Source of the DNA: Asterias rubens | Lineage: Eukaryota; Echinodermata; Asteroidea; Forcipulatida; Asteriidae | DNA length: 64,000 nt | Assembly (NCBI RefSeq): GCF_902459465.1 | Contig: NC_047081.1 | Span: 10,817,857 to 10,881,856 of the forward strand | Direction of reading: 5' to 3' | In this document: positions 11,725 through 25,776 of the stretch, piece by piece | Position numbering within the stretch: the stretch's first letter is position 1 | Layout of the letters: every line of letters starts with the position of its first letter | Notes under the pieces: generated by a model | What the model was told of the DNA's origin: nothing | The model's database searches: none | What the model saw: only the letters and a program-made list of their open reading frames with translations | Position numbers and translations under genes: made by a program

Positions 11725-12909
11725 TGGGTCCCCTGCACACACAAAAACCATAATAGACAGTAACCTGTCGACCATGCACATACTGCACACAGGGTCTACC
11801 CGTGTACATGTAGGTAGATGGTCTACCACCATGGAGCAACACCCGACTAAAGTAGTCTAGGCTTCGGAGTTACAAAAAACAACAGACACTTTTGGTAGGT
11901 TTACTCAAGATTTTACTCAGTTGTATATCAGAATGAATTCATACACATTTCACTTTGGATCCATCTGGTAAAGTTTCTGGTACATGTTCTGTGTTTTACT
12001 CGCTGGAGTCTGGACACCACACCCCAACACTCCATTCCTACTCTAAAGCCTTCCCTAAGCTCCAATATTAGCTTCCTTTCAGATTCATCATTAGTTTTGA
12101 ATGAAGCCCACCATATAACTCAGCAGCTATAACAACAATATTCAGCCTCACAGTGACTTCTGTGGTCGCTACTTCCAAATCAATACTTTGGGCTCCATCA
12201 ACGGAGCATTATTAACATACTTTTGTGCGTTCGACAGAGCAACGCCCTTCAATTTCCACGGTTCCATGAAGTGTAACAATACGCTGCAATTAGTGGGTGG
12301 TTCCCTGTGGGGTAATGATGATCGTACATTTGTGTGGCCTAGTTAAGCCTTTAACTTTGAAACCACAAGAAATGGATCTGGTGGTTATAGACCACCAAAT
12401 AAACGACACTGTTCAATCTTGCTCTTAAAGAAAACAGTTATAAAACCAAAATAATAGAACAACAAACTGCATATTATAACGGTTCGATTCAAAGAGATAA
12501 ACATTAATGGGTAAAGTCAGTGGATCAGCACAAACTCACGAAATGCAATGAACTCAGGATGATTCGAAAAGCAAAATGCAAGGCCACTTTGGTTTGGATG
12601 AAACTTTTGTTAAAAAAAACAAAAAAACAAAAAAACAATAGTTGATACCGGATACGAAGAGATTTCACCTTACTTGCATATCCATTTTCATAAATAATGC
12701 GGTTCCTCCAAGTGAGTTCAAGAAAATTGGTAATGAGAAAATAGAATTAGCTATTGCAAACTGCAAACAACTTACCAACCAAATTGGTACTCGTACAAAC
12801 GTACACTACACAGTCAAACTGTTTGTAGGACCCCCCCCCCCCACCACCACCACCCCGCCCACACATATGGTTCGTCTAATGCTATCAGTTATCTGTGGCT
12901 CACAAATCC

Positions 12910-13050
12910 CCTTAAAGACACTTGGACACATTTGGTAACAATTGTTCTCACTTGCTGTATCTCAACATTAGCACAAAATAAAGAACCTCTGAAAATTGGT
13001 CGTCGACGTTGTGAGATAATAATGAACGAAATAACACCCTTCCTCCCTCT
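12910..13050. mobile_element. Diverged family A fragment
   Basis: CTTAAAGACACTTGGACACATTTGG-type sequence is followed by TGTATCTCAACATTAGCA and GTTGTGAGATAATAATGAA. These are the family A terminal and sub-terminal segments in the right order but strongly diverged. The right terminus is missing. Confidence 0.5.
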
Positions 13051-13406
13051 CTTACGGCAGCTCTTGACAAATCCCGATTCCCCCATCTCGGTAAATAATA
13101 ATATTCATTGATTTCTTAACAACCCACTGAGCACACAAAACCCCGGACAGGGAAACCAACCGAATTGAAAAAAAAAAAAACACCCGACGACGACGTCATT
13201 GAATAAACACCATTAAGAGATTTCCCATGTGAGGCAATAGAGTCAGACAACTTCAGAAAGAGAAATATCAACATCAAGTCGATAACTCCAGAGACATTCA
13301 AATTCGAAAATGATTTTCTAGGAACATTTGTAAGTATGCAATTAGTTTGTAAGAACTTTGTAGTGAAACGTTGAGCACCGGCTTTGCTTTCGAAGGCCAA
13401 ATAGGA

Positions 13407-13793
13407 TTAAAGGCAGTGAACACTATTGGTAATTGTCAAAGACTAGCCTTCACAGTTGGTGTATCTCAACATATGCATAAAGTAACAAACCTGTGAAAAT
13501 TTAAGCTCAATCGGACATCGAATTTACGAGATAATAATGAAATAAAAAAATACCCTTGTCACACGCAGTTGTGTGTGTTTAGATGGTTGATTTCGAGACC
13601 TCAGGTTCTAAATCTGAGGTCTCGAAATCAAATTCGTGAAAAATTACTTCTTTCTCGAAAGCTATGGCACTTGAGAAGGAGCCGTTTCTCACAATGTTTT
13701 ATACCATCAACCTCTCACCATTACTCGTCACCAAGAAAGGTTTTATGCCAATAATTATTTTGAGTAATTACCAACAGTGTCCACTGCCTTTAA
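13407..13793. mobile_element. TTAA-flanked palindromic MITE, family A
   Basis: A full 387-bp copy with TTAA at both ends and GGCAGTGAACACTATTGGTAATT inverted ends. It contains the internal hairpin GATTTCGAGACCTCAGGTTC / GAATCTGAGGTCTCGAAATC typical of the family. Open frames of about 100 codons through this copy come from the element and are not host genes. Confidence 0.85.
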
Positions 13794-13931
13794 GAGTAGA
13801 CACGGATGTGCTACAATTCTCTTTATTCCACAAGCTTCATGTGATATCAAATGTACCATCTAAAATAAACTTGACGAATGAGCTTGAAATATCGCAATAT
13901 GCCAAGTTTAAGCAGTGCATTATAGACCTTT

Positions 13932-14100
13932 ATCGCGGTGTGGCCATCTTGATTTTACTCCATTCCAACACATTGTAACCAAACTGAGGCTGGACGAAAT
14001 AATAGTCTGGCGCCATGCGCAATGAATGTTAGCGCAATGAATGTTCGCATTCATTGGTGTTATAGAAACAGGGAACATGACCAAGATGGTGACAGCGTGA
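13932..14100 (-). mobile_element. Short palindromic MITE, family D
   Basis: On the minus strand it matches the copies at 17.5 and 46.2 kb: a CACCATCTTGGTCATGTTCC end, an AGACTATTnnnTnnnCCAGCCTC interior and a GATGGCCACACC-like end. This copy carries a local duplication of GCGCAATGAATGTT. Confidence 0.6.
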
Positions 14101-14277
14101 AAAAGGTCTACATGGAGTGCGCAAAATTAAACAATCCATGTTGCAATGGACCAACCAATCAGAATCAAGGATTCAAGTTTGCTTGAACTAACAAACAAAT
14201 AACACAGAATCGAATTAGATTTTAAAATGTCGTATAATGCCTTAAAATGAATCCCCGGGTTAATCCACTTAATGTTT

Positions 14278-14439
14278 TTAAAGGCAGTGAACACTTATTG
14301 GTAATTACTCAAAATAATAATTAGCATAAAACCTTTCGTGGTGGGGGAGAGGTTGATAGTATAAAACATTGCGAGAAACGGCTCTCTCTGTGGTATGTTG
14401 AGATACACCAACTGTGACAATTACCAATAGTGTCTTTAA
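14278..14439. mobile_element. Internally deleted family A MITE
   Basis: TTAA termini and both inverted ends of family A are present, but only 162 bp separate them. The central hairpin has been lost, and the copy runs from GGCTCTCTCTGTGGTATG directly to TTGAGATACACC. It is a deletion derivative. Confidence 0.7.
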
Positions 14440-16790
14440 AGGTTTTTATTTTATTTTTGAAGTTAAATGCTTCTCAAAGGGGTTTTTAATACTGTCCGAA
14501 ACTGTTGTACTTCTTCCCGCACAAGTTTATTATTGACATGCATTTTCACAGTCATTACCAAACGTATAAAGACCCTTTGAAAGGTAATTCAAGACGGCGC
14601 AGCGGATGTGATGGGGGGGGGGGACGAAAGCATCTTGCCCCAGGAAACAAAATCATAAATAAGGAGTGGCTCTATAGTATATAATCGCCTTTAAGCTCAA
14701 ATTAAAACACAAAAGTCGGCGGGGACAAAAACAAAATATCCTTAAAGCTCAATCATTCCCTTGAAATCACGGCTCCCGATTCACTTAAGAGTGAGTTTAT
14801 GTTAATTAATCCTTATAAACTATACCCCAAAACAGAATCAATAATACCGGCGGCTTACAACGGGACGCCCTTAGGGGGGCTAATCTAGTGGGAAATTAAA
14901 AAGGAAAAAGAAAAAAGCCTTTAAGAAGGGGGGAAATGGAAATCAAAATAAATATGGTTCTGCGTTTTGTTTTTCTTATTATGATTTTGGTTCCTTTTCT
15001 TTTCCACGCCTTGAAAGCTCGGGTCAAACACACGAGGGAGCCCAATCATGTTGCGCCATCAAACGCGTGTATGCATGTACCGAGTATAAAAATTATGTAA
15101 AAGCTCACCGCAGAACGTGACGGTGTTCAGTTTGCTTAGTAAATTTAGCAGAACCAGTGAAGGGAGGATTGAGAAGGGGAAAATGGATTTCTTTTTCAAA
15201 CACGAACGCAGCATGCCGGTGGGGTAGATATGATCGAGATAGTTGGAGAGGCATCGCGGTGAAATTGTTCCAAGAGCTATGCCTCCTCCATCACTGTTAG
15301 AGAGTTGAGCACACAAGACAATGTTTGTGTACCATGCCGCGCATACTAATAGCCGAGAACTTGTGTGTTTTATAGTGCTATAGACGAAACAGGATTTGTT
15401 CCCTATTTTCCTTTTCCCTACTCGAGTCAAGTATCTGGTTTTTTGAGTTTAATTACATGTAGCATGACGACGAATCTGTGTTTTAATATCACTCCGGTTG
15501 TGTTGTTTCAAGCCAGGCCAATGTGTACACGTTAACCCATGACTTGTTCTTGATTTGACATATTAATTTTCCTATGTGCGACAGTATGCTGAGAATATCG
15601 TTCTTGATAGTGCCCGTTTTTTGTGTGTAATAAGGTTTTGTTAATGGTTTTTTTTTATCACCATCAAATTAATTGTTATTTGTCTCACATGGCTCAATCT
15701 AATAGAAATCTTCAAACCCTAAATATTGCTTAATAGCTTTCTGCTATGCAAAAATAATTACAGGTTACCAGCAAATTTAACAAAAAATTCCATTCAACTC
15801 AATTTTATTAAAAGTGAATATTTGAACAGAGTGCTATTATCAGGCTCTAACCATGTGACTATAGTATAGCTTCATGCTCTAACTGTGAAAGTGTGCATTT
15901 CTCAATGACATACAATGTAGGCATACATGTATACAGCTAAAGTTATTCACCTCTAACCATAGGAATTGGAAGTGACCTCACTATTATTCAGGGTCACATG
16001 GTGTGAATTGTCCAATATGGTCTGACCGTCGAGGAAACCGGCCAATGGCAGCCAGCCTCAAGGTCAAGTACCAGGTAACCAGACTAAAAAAAACATTGTC
16101 AACAATGTGCATCGTGTATAATATTCAGCTCACTGTGCACTGGCTGTATATACTTCCTTTCCAGCCAGGTGTCCATGGACCATTTTGCAGATTCCATCAT
16201 CACATATCAAAATTATTTCAAAATGTTGTCGTCTTGATTTCTTGAACAGATTGTCGGACTTGCTTTAATGATTACGTTTTTATCATTTTGATTACTGCCA
16301 CTCATGGTGATTAACTCAATTGTCCAGCCCGCAGCAAAACCAGTTCAGATCGGAGTAGATGACAAATCTGATTTGCTCAATCAAAAAATTACTTAATCAA
16401 ATAAGCAGCTCACATGCGAAGGTTTCCCTTTTTATACAAAAGTCATTACTTCTTTATATTTCCTAAGTTTACAACGTTAACATGTACGAGCAATCAGTTT
16501 TACTTCTTGAAAACACAATCTAGTCACACGAGGCTTCCCTGGTTTGTTTCTGTAAGGTTGTCATTGTACGATGGTTTTGTTGGGGAAAAATCAATACAAA
16601 CAACTTTCATCTTGCTTACCTAAATTTAATTTTGATATACGCTTCAATTTTTGCAGACATATATATTATAAAGTGGACCGAGTGCTTTCATCTCTATCAT
16701 GTATTTCCACTTGACTGATTTTGTTACACCAGTACATGTACATGTATGCTTGTTTATATTTGTTGCGTTGTCATGTAGCCTTCGAAAAAA

Positions 16791-16830
16791 GATTCTGCTA
16801 GGGCCGGGTCGAAACGTCAGGCCATTAAAC
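16791..16830 (+). other. GTCGAAACGTC motif, hammerhead-like remnant
   Basis: TTCTGCTAGGGCCGGGTCGA is followed by AACGTCAGGCC, closely matching the copy at 1.57 kb. A hairpin can form just 5' of GAAAC. No retroelement coding sequence was seen next to it. Confidence 0.3.
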
Positions 16831-17487
16831 AAATAAATTATACCATAGGTCCATCCGTCTGCGAAGCAGTTTTCAACAGCTATTTCAAAATGATAAATAA
16901 TTATACATTCTGAGAGTAATCTCACAGATTAGGGTAACAAACTTATCATATTAAGAATTGACTAAACTGGTTTCCATTTTTAATAAGGCCAAAAATAATT
17001 TTAACAAATCAACATTATAACACAGCAGTTCAAAAAACATTAATAATATAGTAAATTGACTGTCGGTGAAATGCTTTATGAGTACCGATTAACTCCTCCA
17101 GCTGGGTTGCGGAAAATTGTCCGAGTCACCAACGTGTGAAAAACGGCACGCTGGTCCTCCCGGTGCTTGTTTGAAAACCCATTGAGCGCTGCCGTGTGAG
17201 TTTTCACCAACACCGAGCCGCTGTACAGAATCTCCAAGAAAAAGAAGTCACAAAATAAATGCGAACGCGAATTTTTGTATCGCTGAATGATTGAATGGTC
17301 AGGACATATGTTTGTGGACACATGGCATTATAATAGTACAGCCACCTAGACGTATGCATACATGATAGATGTATATTCAGCCGTCGTTAAAAGCCAATTC
17401 TGTATGAGTTAGAATGAAATGGGAAATAGAGCACAGGTGTAATTTGCACTGTACATCATTGTAAGTGGCTTGGGACTGCACGGTATG

Positions 17488-17640
17488 TTATCAGGCTGCC
17501 TCCATCGTGGTCATGTACCTCGTATTTATGCTAATAATAATGCTGCAAACAGGAACCAGACCCGACTATTTTGTTCTTCTAGCCTCGGTCTGGTAACAAT
17601 GGTATCAATTTGAGAAATTCAAGATGGCCGCAGCATGATG
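17488..17640 (+). mobile_element. Short palindromic MITE, family D
   Basis: TATCAGGCTGCCTCCATCGTGG at the left pairs with the complement of AAGATGGCCGCAGCATGATG at the right. The interior contains CAGGAACCAGAC and TAGCCTCGGTCTGGTAACA, shared with the copy at 46.2 kb. Confidence 0.65.
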
Positions 17641-19796
17641 AAAAGTCTATTCAGTCCATCATTGAGTTTAGTGTTAGGGTTGATTATATTATTTAATTGA
17701 TAAACACAATAACTCAGGGCTTGTCCGGTCTGTAGTTTATTGGCCCTGATGCTAAAATCACTGACCTCAGGTCCAGTGAAAATTTCAAGCCGTGACCTTG
17801 TAATAAGAATGACTGATGCAGTACTGTGTAATATCCATGTACACATACTGTACATATACAGTGTACCATGCACAGTATGCATGTACATGTCCGTTCAGTT
17901 GTGGCCAGCCGACCATACACAACGTGGGCAGTTGATGTTTTCAAACCGTCCGTCATCTCTCTTGGTAATATAATTCCCAAGGGTCTAAGAGGTTGGAGAC
18001 TTGGCATTTTCTTAAAATTCTTATCAAGGAAAAGATTTACAAAGACTGCAGGGGCAAAGTAGTCTGTCTTTAGGGGTTGTACACTGGAATCAGTACTGGT
18101 TGCTGCTACTTGCTACACACTTGGGACGCAACAAAGATGGCGGCAGAATTCTAAAAAAAATTGAGAAACTCAAGCACAAATTTCTATAGACGATGATAAT
18201 GATTTCACAGCATTTGTATGGCGACATGTATCTATTTCAAAAACATTAATTTGCATTTAACGATACTAGAATTGAATTTCAATTAATTATTTCAATCAAC
18301 AAAAAAACACCCCTCTCTGTTATTCTAAAGCAAAAGGAAATTAATCCTCGGAGGATAAAAAACAAATAAAACTCATTAAAACAAAATTCTAATTTGTTCT
18401 GACCCAAGGACACGGTTTCTTTCTTTAATGTGGCCGTACCCAATTACTTCTTTATCTATTTATTTTATTTTCGTTTCCTGGATTCAATTCCCAGTGTATA
18501 GATAAAAACGACACAGAACTGAACTGTAAATGAGAGAGAGAGAGAAAACCCTGTGGCCTCTAGAGTGAGCTGTTTGATGGTCAAACAACAACAGTCTCAG
18601 CTAGTAATCTTTTAACCAAGCAAACTATAATAGAATCAGTGTGGATAAAAAACTCTAGCATGGGCTGATGAACACACAAGTGGTTATTTTTTTCTTCTTT
18701 CGCCTAATCTCACCAGGTAGATTTTAGGACTATCGCTCACTCACCAGGGCACACACCCATGGTGTAACGTAACATCATAACAAGATGCAATCATGGTTTG
18801 CACAATTGGGTACCCGTGTAGCTTTGTCGGGATTGTGTAATTTGCTCAGTGCATGCTGCTCGCCGACTGGGCTACTTGTGGGTTTTCGTTTTGGGCCGGA
18901 ATTGTCTTTCCAAGGTTGATCCAAAAGTTACAAAGAAATTTGTTTGCAAACTTGTTTGGGGTTCTTTCATGCAAAACCAACAATCTAGTCAAGCAGGTAC
19001 ACAACACAATGGTATCTCTCAAAATCAAACTTTTCCTATCGAACACAACGCGCGTGCGCACTAACACTACTGGTTGGCAACATTAGGGAATATTGCGCCA
19101 TTTTGAAGTGGGCTGATGGTGGCGTAACTCTTGCATTTGTACGTCTGCCTATGTAGTACGAATTTGTAGGCATTTATTTGCCAACCAATACAGATAGGTA
19201 TGCGTGAATGTAATCAGGTATCACAATGAACGGGCTAATGGGATTTTAAAAACAAAAGTTTTTCAACCTCAGTAAAAAAATAAAAATAAAAAAATAAAAA
19301 AACGCCTCCAATAAAGCGTGAGGCTGTTAACTAACTGTGTCCAGAGATTCCACCGCACTGATATATCCACTGTCATCAAATAATCATTTGTCAGTGTTTG
19401 CCGAAAAAAGGGAGGCACTCCCCTTAAAAGTTGGTTACACTGGAAAAACCAGTCATCGCAAATAACAGAACTGGAAATAGCAACAATGGTAACAATAGAC
19501 GGCCGGTACCGGTACACTACACACAACAATTGCCCTTTGTACACTGTGGACAAAACTATGTTTTGTTTAAAGTAGGACCTAAGTTCAAATTTCTGGATGG
19601 GAACTCGTCATTACTGTACAATCGATGCTAGTCATGTTTTTCAATAATAAGCAATTTCGAAACATGACTGTTCAATAAATTATTGTGTTGCAGTTCAAGC
19701 TGATAAAAGTTGAAAGACAGTTTTTGAAAAGAGAATGTTTCCACTTAAAAGACGTTTGCAATGTTGATGACCAAAAGAGTCCACATTTTCAGTATA

Positions 19797-19861
19797 TTGG
19801 GATCAACCAAGCGAGAATACTGGTCTTTTAAAAATTACCAAAGGTGTCCGGTGCCTTTAAG
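19797..19861. mobile_element. Family A terminal fragment
   Basis: TACTGGTCTTTTAAAAATTACCAAAG and GTGTCCGGTGCCTTTAA form the right end of a family A copy. The left part is not recognisable. Confidence 0.45.
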
Positions 19862-22800
19862 CAAAAAAAGCAACTACTACGAAGACAGACAGCCTGCAGC
19901 TTGTCATGTAACAACTTTCTGTAGGTGGTAGAGTCATAGAGTAAAGACAGAGAACTCTATGGTAGAATAGAGAGCTGAACGACAACAACAGCCCAAAAAA
20001 AATAGGGATATTTCATTTACCAGTCAATACGGTGTGCTTCACAATACACAGTACTGTACATGCATACCAGCTGCCGTGCTGTATCGCGAGAACCTATACA
20101 CTAACTACCTAGAGGGGAACACTGTGCATGATTGTAGTATTCTGTCATCAAAATCCCTGGCTATGTGACCTCGAGGTCAAACCCAGAAGGAAGAATGCTG
20201 CTACAAATAAAAAGGCCCCACTGTGTTATGCAGTCAGGCTCAACTATTTGTAAACCAGGATTCACAAAATAAAACTTAAGTCATCTGCAAATACTTTCTG
20301 CTTTTAAAAATGTTCAAGTTACAAACCACAAGAAGGAAACTGACTGCAGTTGGATACACTTTTTTTTAAATGACTTTGGTTGAACAACTATTCACGCCAA
20401 CATAGCTTGCTTACGAAACACACTCAGACATCAGTGGCAAAATCCTTCAATCATTTTCAGCATACATTTTACTTAATCTTGCGCCTGCGGAAAACAATAT
20501 GCCGCAACACATGTTGGAAATTAAAAGTCGGGTACTCGAGCACTCAAATTCACTAGTCACCCAGGCTTAGTGAACACTGAAAAGTGTACTCTGGGCGTTA
20601 GAGAGGTATAGATCCAAAAGCAGGATTCTGTTTTATTTAATCTGAAGAAAATAACAGCACCAGATACAAGTCTGAGAAATAAAATTGAAAAAAACATCAA
20701 AACTCAAAATATTATTATACCATAATAATAATGTTATATTATCATTTCAAAAGTACTTGCACTTCTTCCGGACGGTATACCTAATCTCGGAGTAGACCAA
20801 CATTCAAATTTCACTTCATCATCATCATCATCTTCATTATCTTCATAAACGCACCGCGATCGTACTACAAGATCAAGTGTGCTATATTTAGTGAAGCAAT
20901 ACATGAATTATGATTAATTACACGTATGGAAACACGACACATGTCATGCTTGGGTATATTGAACAGGTGGAATTTCATCTCGGGGTTTAGAACTTCCGCG
21001 TATTTAATTTAAGATGACTCTCCAGGTATATTGTACACCTGCCGTGTGTGTCTGCACCTGTCGAGTTGGTCAGCTAAACAAAATAGGTGCACTGGTGGAT
21101 TTTGAAGGATTTCGGGGACTGATGTTGCTTCTTTGTGTTGTAAGGTGTGGTGTTTAGCCAAATGGGGATGACTGGGGGTCTTTTAGACGCCCTGTTTTTA
21201 AACTTTGACACCCTGTTTTTATCTGTTATTTACATGATGTTTTGTAGGAATATTTCCAAGGGAGATCTGGAGACAACTCTATAGGCCTAATTGTAACAGC
21301 ATTGACCGAGGACACCACTCAAAATAGAGAAAGAATTTGGTTTTTGTTTACTCTAAATCCTCAACGAAAATTTAGCTCCTTCGGCTGTTGGTCACGTTTA
21401 TTTGAAGTGAATTCTTACAGAAGAAATTAAAAAACAGTATTTCCTTGCTCTATGGAGAAATCAAGTACAACACTTGCCACGTGTGGACTGTTCGCTTCCC
21501 CTCCTTCAGTCAGCAGATTATGAAGACTATTGTTACTGGTATAAGATTAAGATTACTTGTTTGGTTTGCCTCTCCACTTTGTTAATCCTCCCAGTTTCTT
21601 GGTATTAAGTCCTTTTCCCAGAGAAACAGTTAACTCAGCTTCACCCATAGGGCTAGGGGTTGGGTTACATGCAATTGAGATAATCCCATCAACATGGGAT
21701 TAGTAACTGATGAGAAGTTTTGCTGCGGCTTTGTAGAATAGATGAAAAGGGATTAGGCCTGGTCTGTCTTCCAATGCATTACCTAGGCTTCTTGAGTTCG
21801 TAATTGGGATCAACCAGCTCATCTACCTTACAATATTCCAAAATGACTTCAATGCATGAGTTAAACAAGTCAACCTCGCAGTTCAACGATTGTTGTGGTC
21901 CGTACTGTTTAAACGGTTTGGAGTGTTGACAGTATACAGTCTTATTGCTCCATGATACAGTGTTGAGAAGAAAGGGACCACTGACCATACTGACTTTATA
22001 ATCCCAGTCACGCTGAGTGACTCTGAAAACATTCATCACACTGTGGGAAAGGGGGGGGGGCGAGTAAGTGGCTGATCGCATGAGTCGAAAAACCAATAGG
22101 GCAAGTGGCTCCTTCTAGCCTCGGGGTTGTGGGTTCTCAAACACTCAACGACTGAAACCTCTCTCCCCTCAGTTGACAGTTCCCCTTTAATCTCCAGCAT
22201 CACAACGGATAACAGTTTGTTGGCCTTCGGTTGGCAATGGTGAAAGACTGAATATACTGGGCTTTTAAATATTTATTTATATTTTCTTTTAAAGGGAAAT
22301 ACTATTTGCAATTGTCGGGTATGTGTTTACGTTCACTGCACTCCATCTTTTGTGAACTTTCTAAGTCAGAGTTTATCTTTATGTGTTTTTATCAATTTCT
22401 ACTCAATATGATTTATTAAGATCGTTTGGACTGAATTTAGCAAAGCATTAAGATTCATCTCAAGATGAGTTGTCAATATCACCATAGTGATAATGACACC
22501 ACACTTTGCTTAGCAAGTATTAGATTGCTTACCAGTTAGAATCTGATATTCTTTGAGAATATCAGCCCCAGAACATACCGAGTTTTAACACAGTATACTG
22601 TTACTTTAAAAATCACATTAGCTCAGACTTCATGATTGTGTAACCCCAGACTTTACTATGTAGATTAATATTTCTATTTTAAACTTCCTCCATGATTATG
22701 CATTGCAAGTTTGTTTTAAACACCAACATAAAATTGGATTCTTAGAAACTTTTAACTTTGTTGTTAACTTGTTACTTGCAAAAAGCCAACGCCGATTGGA

Positions 22801-23233
22801 CTTTGATTTCAATTAATAAGCAAATATTATTACCGATAAAAAATATCATACACTGTACAGCCACAGGTGGCTTAAAACATAATCTGTGCATCACAAATAA
22901 AGCAAAGACATGTGTATTGTCTTCAGCTTAAAATGATAAACAAATAGGGGAAAAGATACCAAAAGCGAATGCATTTTTCTCCAGAAACATAATCATATTC
23001 ATAATAGCCTACATTAATTCATGGTAACAATTTAACAATTAGTATGATTCATTATCCCCTTCATATTAAAAACAATAAACAATCCAATACAAAATACTTT
23101 TTTTATTTCCTAAAGACCAAAACAAGTTAAAAGCACAGCTGTACTCCAACAACAACAAAAAAGATGTTAAAAATGAAGGGAGAGAAAAAATTATATGGAA
23201 CCATTGAATGATAACAAGAAAAAGTAAACTTAC

Positions 23234-23633
23234 CCTTTCGACTTGGGGTACTTTTTAAACTCCTGCGCGGCCATTTCCTTGGCCGATCGGAGCGCCTGGG
23301 GCTCGGCGGAAATCCCCAGGGCTCTCTTGATGCGGGGCGTGCGACCCATCAGGTTCACCAGGGAGGGCGAGGTGGGCAACACCGACTGGAATTTGTCCAG
23401 TTTGGACTGAAGCTCCGTGACATGCTCGTCCCTCTGTCGAAGTAGATCCTCAAGCTGCCGTATGCGGTCCTCTTTTTGGCGTAGGGCCTTCTGGAGATCG
23501 GTAAGGCTTCCCATGATGATGACGGTGGTGGTGGTCTCAGTCTCACCAGCAGCCGGTGGTACTGGTGGCCTCTTGCAGCCCCGTACAACCGGTAGATCCT
23601 CACTGCTCGGACTGTTGTCGCCCAACAAAATTC
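23234..23633 (-). CDS. PRKG1: cGMP-dependent protein kinase, N-terminal exon (dimerisation and autoinhibitory region)
   Basis: The exon encodes the N-terminal regulatory segment of a type I PKG (PRKG1 in vertebrates, foraging in flies), a cytosolic Ser/Thr kinase that phosphorylates targets when cGMP binds. From the in-frame ATG at 23,514 it gives 93 residues plus two bases. MGSLTDLQKAL opens like the fly short isoform. Leucine-zipper heptads follow at L4, L11, I18, L25, V32 and L39, then LDKFQSVLP, then the autoinhibitory RIKRALGISAEP (about 61-72), which is close to vertebrate and fly PKG. The exon ends at a strong donor (GG|GTAAGT, phase 2). A polypyrimidine acceptor (TTTCTGTCTCTCTCGTAG) precedes 23,633 and the frame stays open above the ATG, so it may also be an internal exon reached from an upstream start. 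The cyclic-nucleotide and kinase domains are not in view. Confidence 0.85.
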
Positions 23634-25390
23634 CTACGAGAGAGAGACAGAAACACCGGCGACAAAAGCCAGAATCAGATCAGGTAGATTCCCAAAACTG
23701 GTACTCTGTATAGAAGAAGCTCCGTAAAATAAGTAAGTTAAATCCACAGCAGTTGGTGTTGTAGTCATCAACCGTAGTAGTGCCGCTACCCATGCACTAC
23801 CTGTGTGTCGACTGCCGGAGTCCGGGTGCCCTTCACTACACCTGCCTATGATATGGGTTTTACTACTTACAATGCTATGTCTACGTCCGTAGAATGCGGT
23901 ACATTCTCCTTTCCACACACACACAGCACTGTGTTAGGCACACAACACTGACTGTCACCCACTACGTCACTACGGCAAGAAGGTCAACCCAGACTAGCTT
24001 CACACATGAGCTCCCACGAAATAAAAGAAACCCTAACTATTAGCTGATCTCTCGCCCACACGACGACGTATACGGGTCCATGTGTGTAACCCAATGAGGA
24101 CCGATCAAAGTCAACCCCCCGTGTAATAACCCCGCAACCCAACTCAAAGTTCAACCCCTTTTCAATGTAAACGTAAGACTGGAGTTAAAAGCGTTAGAGA
24201 TCGGCGGGCCTGCTGTAAAAATACACCAGTTGCTAGTTGCTACATCATCATCTATGATCATAGTACACACGAGATCATAGGCTCGCATTCCCAGTGTCAG
24301 GACCCGGCCAGTGTGTATAAAGTGCAACGGCAGACAAGCTTATGATTTAAAAAAAGCAAACCTCTTCCGCAAAAAAAAAATACACAAATTGCCTCCATAA
24401 GGATGTGCACGTACATGCGGATGGGTAGTAGAACTGCGTACTGGGTTTTCCAATGATGAATTGGTACACAGTGGATGCACTAGCTATGCCACGCCACGGA
24501 TTGAGAGCGCGCGTCCTATAAACCGTGTGTTGTGAGTCGTGATCGAGTTTTGTTTAAAGGGGCTGTCGTCGGCATTTCAATTTGCTAGACTCTTTTCAAA
24601 AGGCAAAGGCTAAATTTCCCTTTAATATAACAATTTTTGTCCGTGCTGCATTGGCATCAATGTGACCGAGAGTACTGGAGGATAACGAAGTCTGGTTCCT
24701 GATTGTTCGAGAATAAGTGGGGGATCCAGAGGAAAGTCACCCGGAAATGGGTTTTTGTTTTTACGTGTACCGAAACCGCACAGAAAAATTTGAACACATT
24801 GCACCATGTCCATGAATAGTTACTGCACGTACAAAGACCCCTGACTTTCATGAAAGACAATCCCAATTGGGTTAATTTTTATCCCCATGTTGAGCCTTTT
24901 GAACCCCCTTGAGGACATGAATGGTACCAATCTGACGTCATAGAAAGACAATAATTCCTCGCAGAGGAATAAAGAACACAACTTTATCAAAATGCTGTTC
25001 AAAACAGAGAGCTACTCAGAGAGTGGAACGCTCAACTCAGCATGGGTGTTTATTTTTATGTTTATCCACTGCATTTCCCCCGTCTATATTTTTCTCTCGC
25101 CCTCTAAAACCCCTCAAAATGATCAGAGCTGTGCACAGAATGAAGACAAATTATGTGCTCCATCATGTTTTGTAAGTCGGTGGTGCGCGGCGTTTCTGAT
25201 TACACACGCTTGTAATCCAATACACTATGCATTCACAACAGTGAAGAAACCGACCAAAATATGTAATCGGTAATTGTCCAACAGAGGGCGCCCTACACAT
25301 TTTAGGCTCGACGACGACAGAGATGGAATTAATTTTGTTGTCAGAGTCGGTGATGGGTACAGCTATCTGAGATGGCCTTTTCATTTCATA

Positions 25391-25776
25391 TTAAAGGCAG
25401 TGGACACTATTGGTAATTGTCAAAAACTAGCCTTCACAGTTGGTGTATCTCAACATATGCATAAAATAACAAACCTGTGAAAATTTGAGCTCAATCAGTC
25501 CTGAACTTGCGAGATAATAATTAAAGAAAAAACACCCTTGTCACACAAAGTTGTGTGCGTTTAGATGGTTGATTTCGAGACCTTAAGTTCTAAACTTGAG
25601 GTCTTGAAATCAAATTCGTGGAAAATTACTTCTTTCTCGAAAACTATGTCACTTCAGAGGGAGCCGTTTCTCACAATGTTTTATACCATCAAGTCTCTCC
25701 CCATTACTCGTCACCAAGAAAGGTTTAATGCTAATGATTATTTTGAGTAACTACCAATAGTGTCCAATGCCTTTAA
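25391..25776. mobile_element. TTAA-flanked palindromic MITE, family A
   Basis: A complete 386-bp copy with TTAA at both ends, GGCAGTGGACACTATTGGTA inverted ends and a central hairpin GAGACCTTAAGTTC / GAACTTGAGGTCTTG. It is very similar to the 13.4-kb copy in the same orientation. Confidence 0.9.

Larger units (their letters stand above)
1..23233. other. Long non-coding stretch, probably PKG intron plus repeats
   Basis: No frame here is recognisable as a conserved gene. Open frames are short, lack family motifs and often start inside repeats. The stretch lies 3' (on the minus strand) of a PKG exon that ends in a good splice donor, so it is most simply part of the following long intron. I looked for the next PKG exon (start of the first cyclic-nucleotide-binding domain) on the minus strand and did not see it. 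Individual repeats are listed separately. Between them the DNA is AT-rich with homopolymer runs, and I see nothing else. Confidence 0.5.

Noticed and set aside
21779..22096. 105-codon minus-strand frame ending LVDPNYELKKPR
   Set aside because: It looks vaguely protein-like, but I could not tie it to any family, find splice borders or see conserved motifs. A poly-G run interrupts it.
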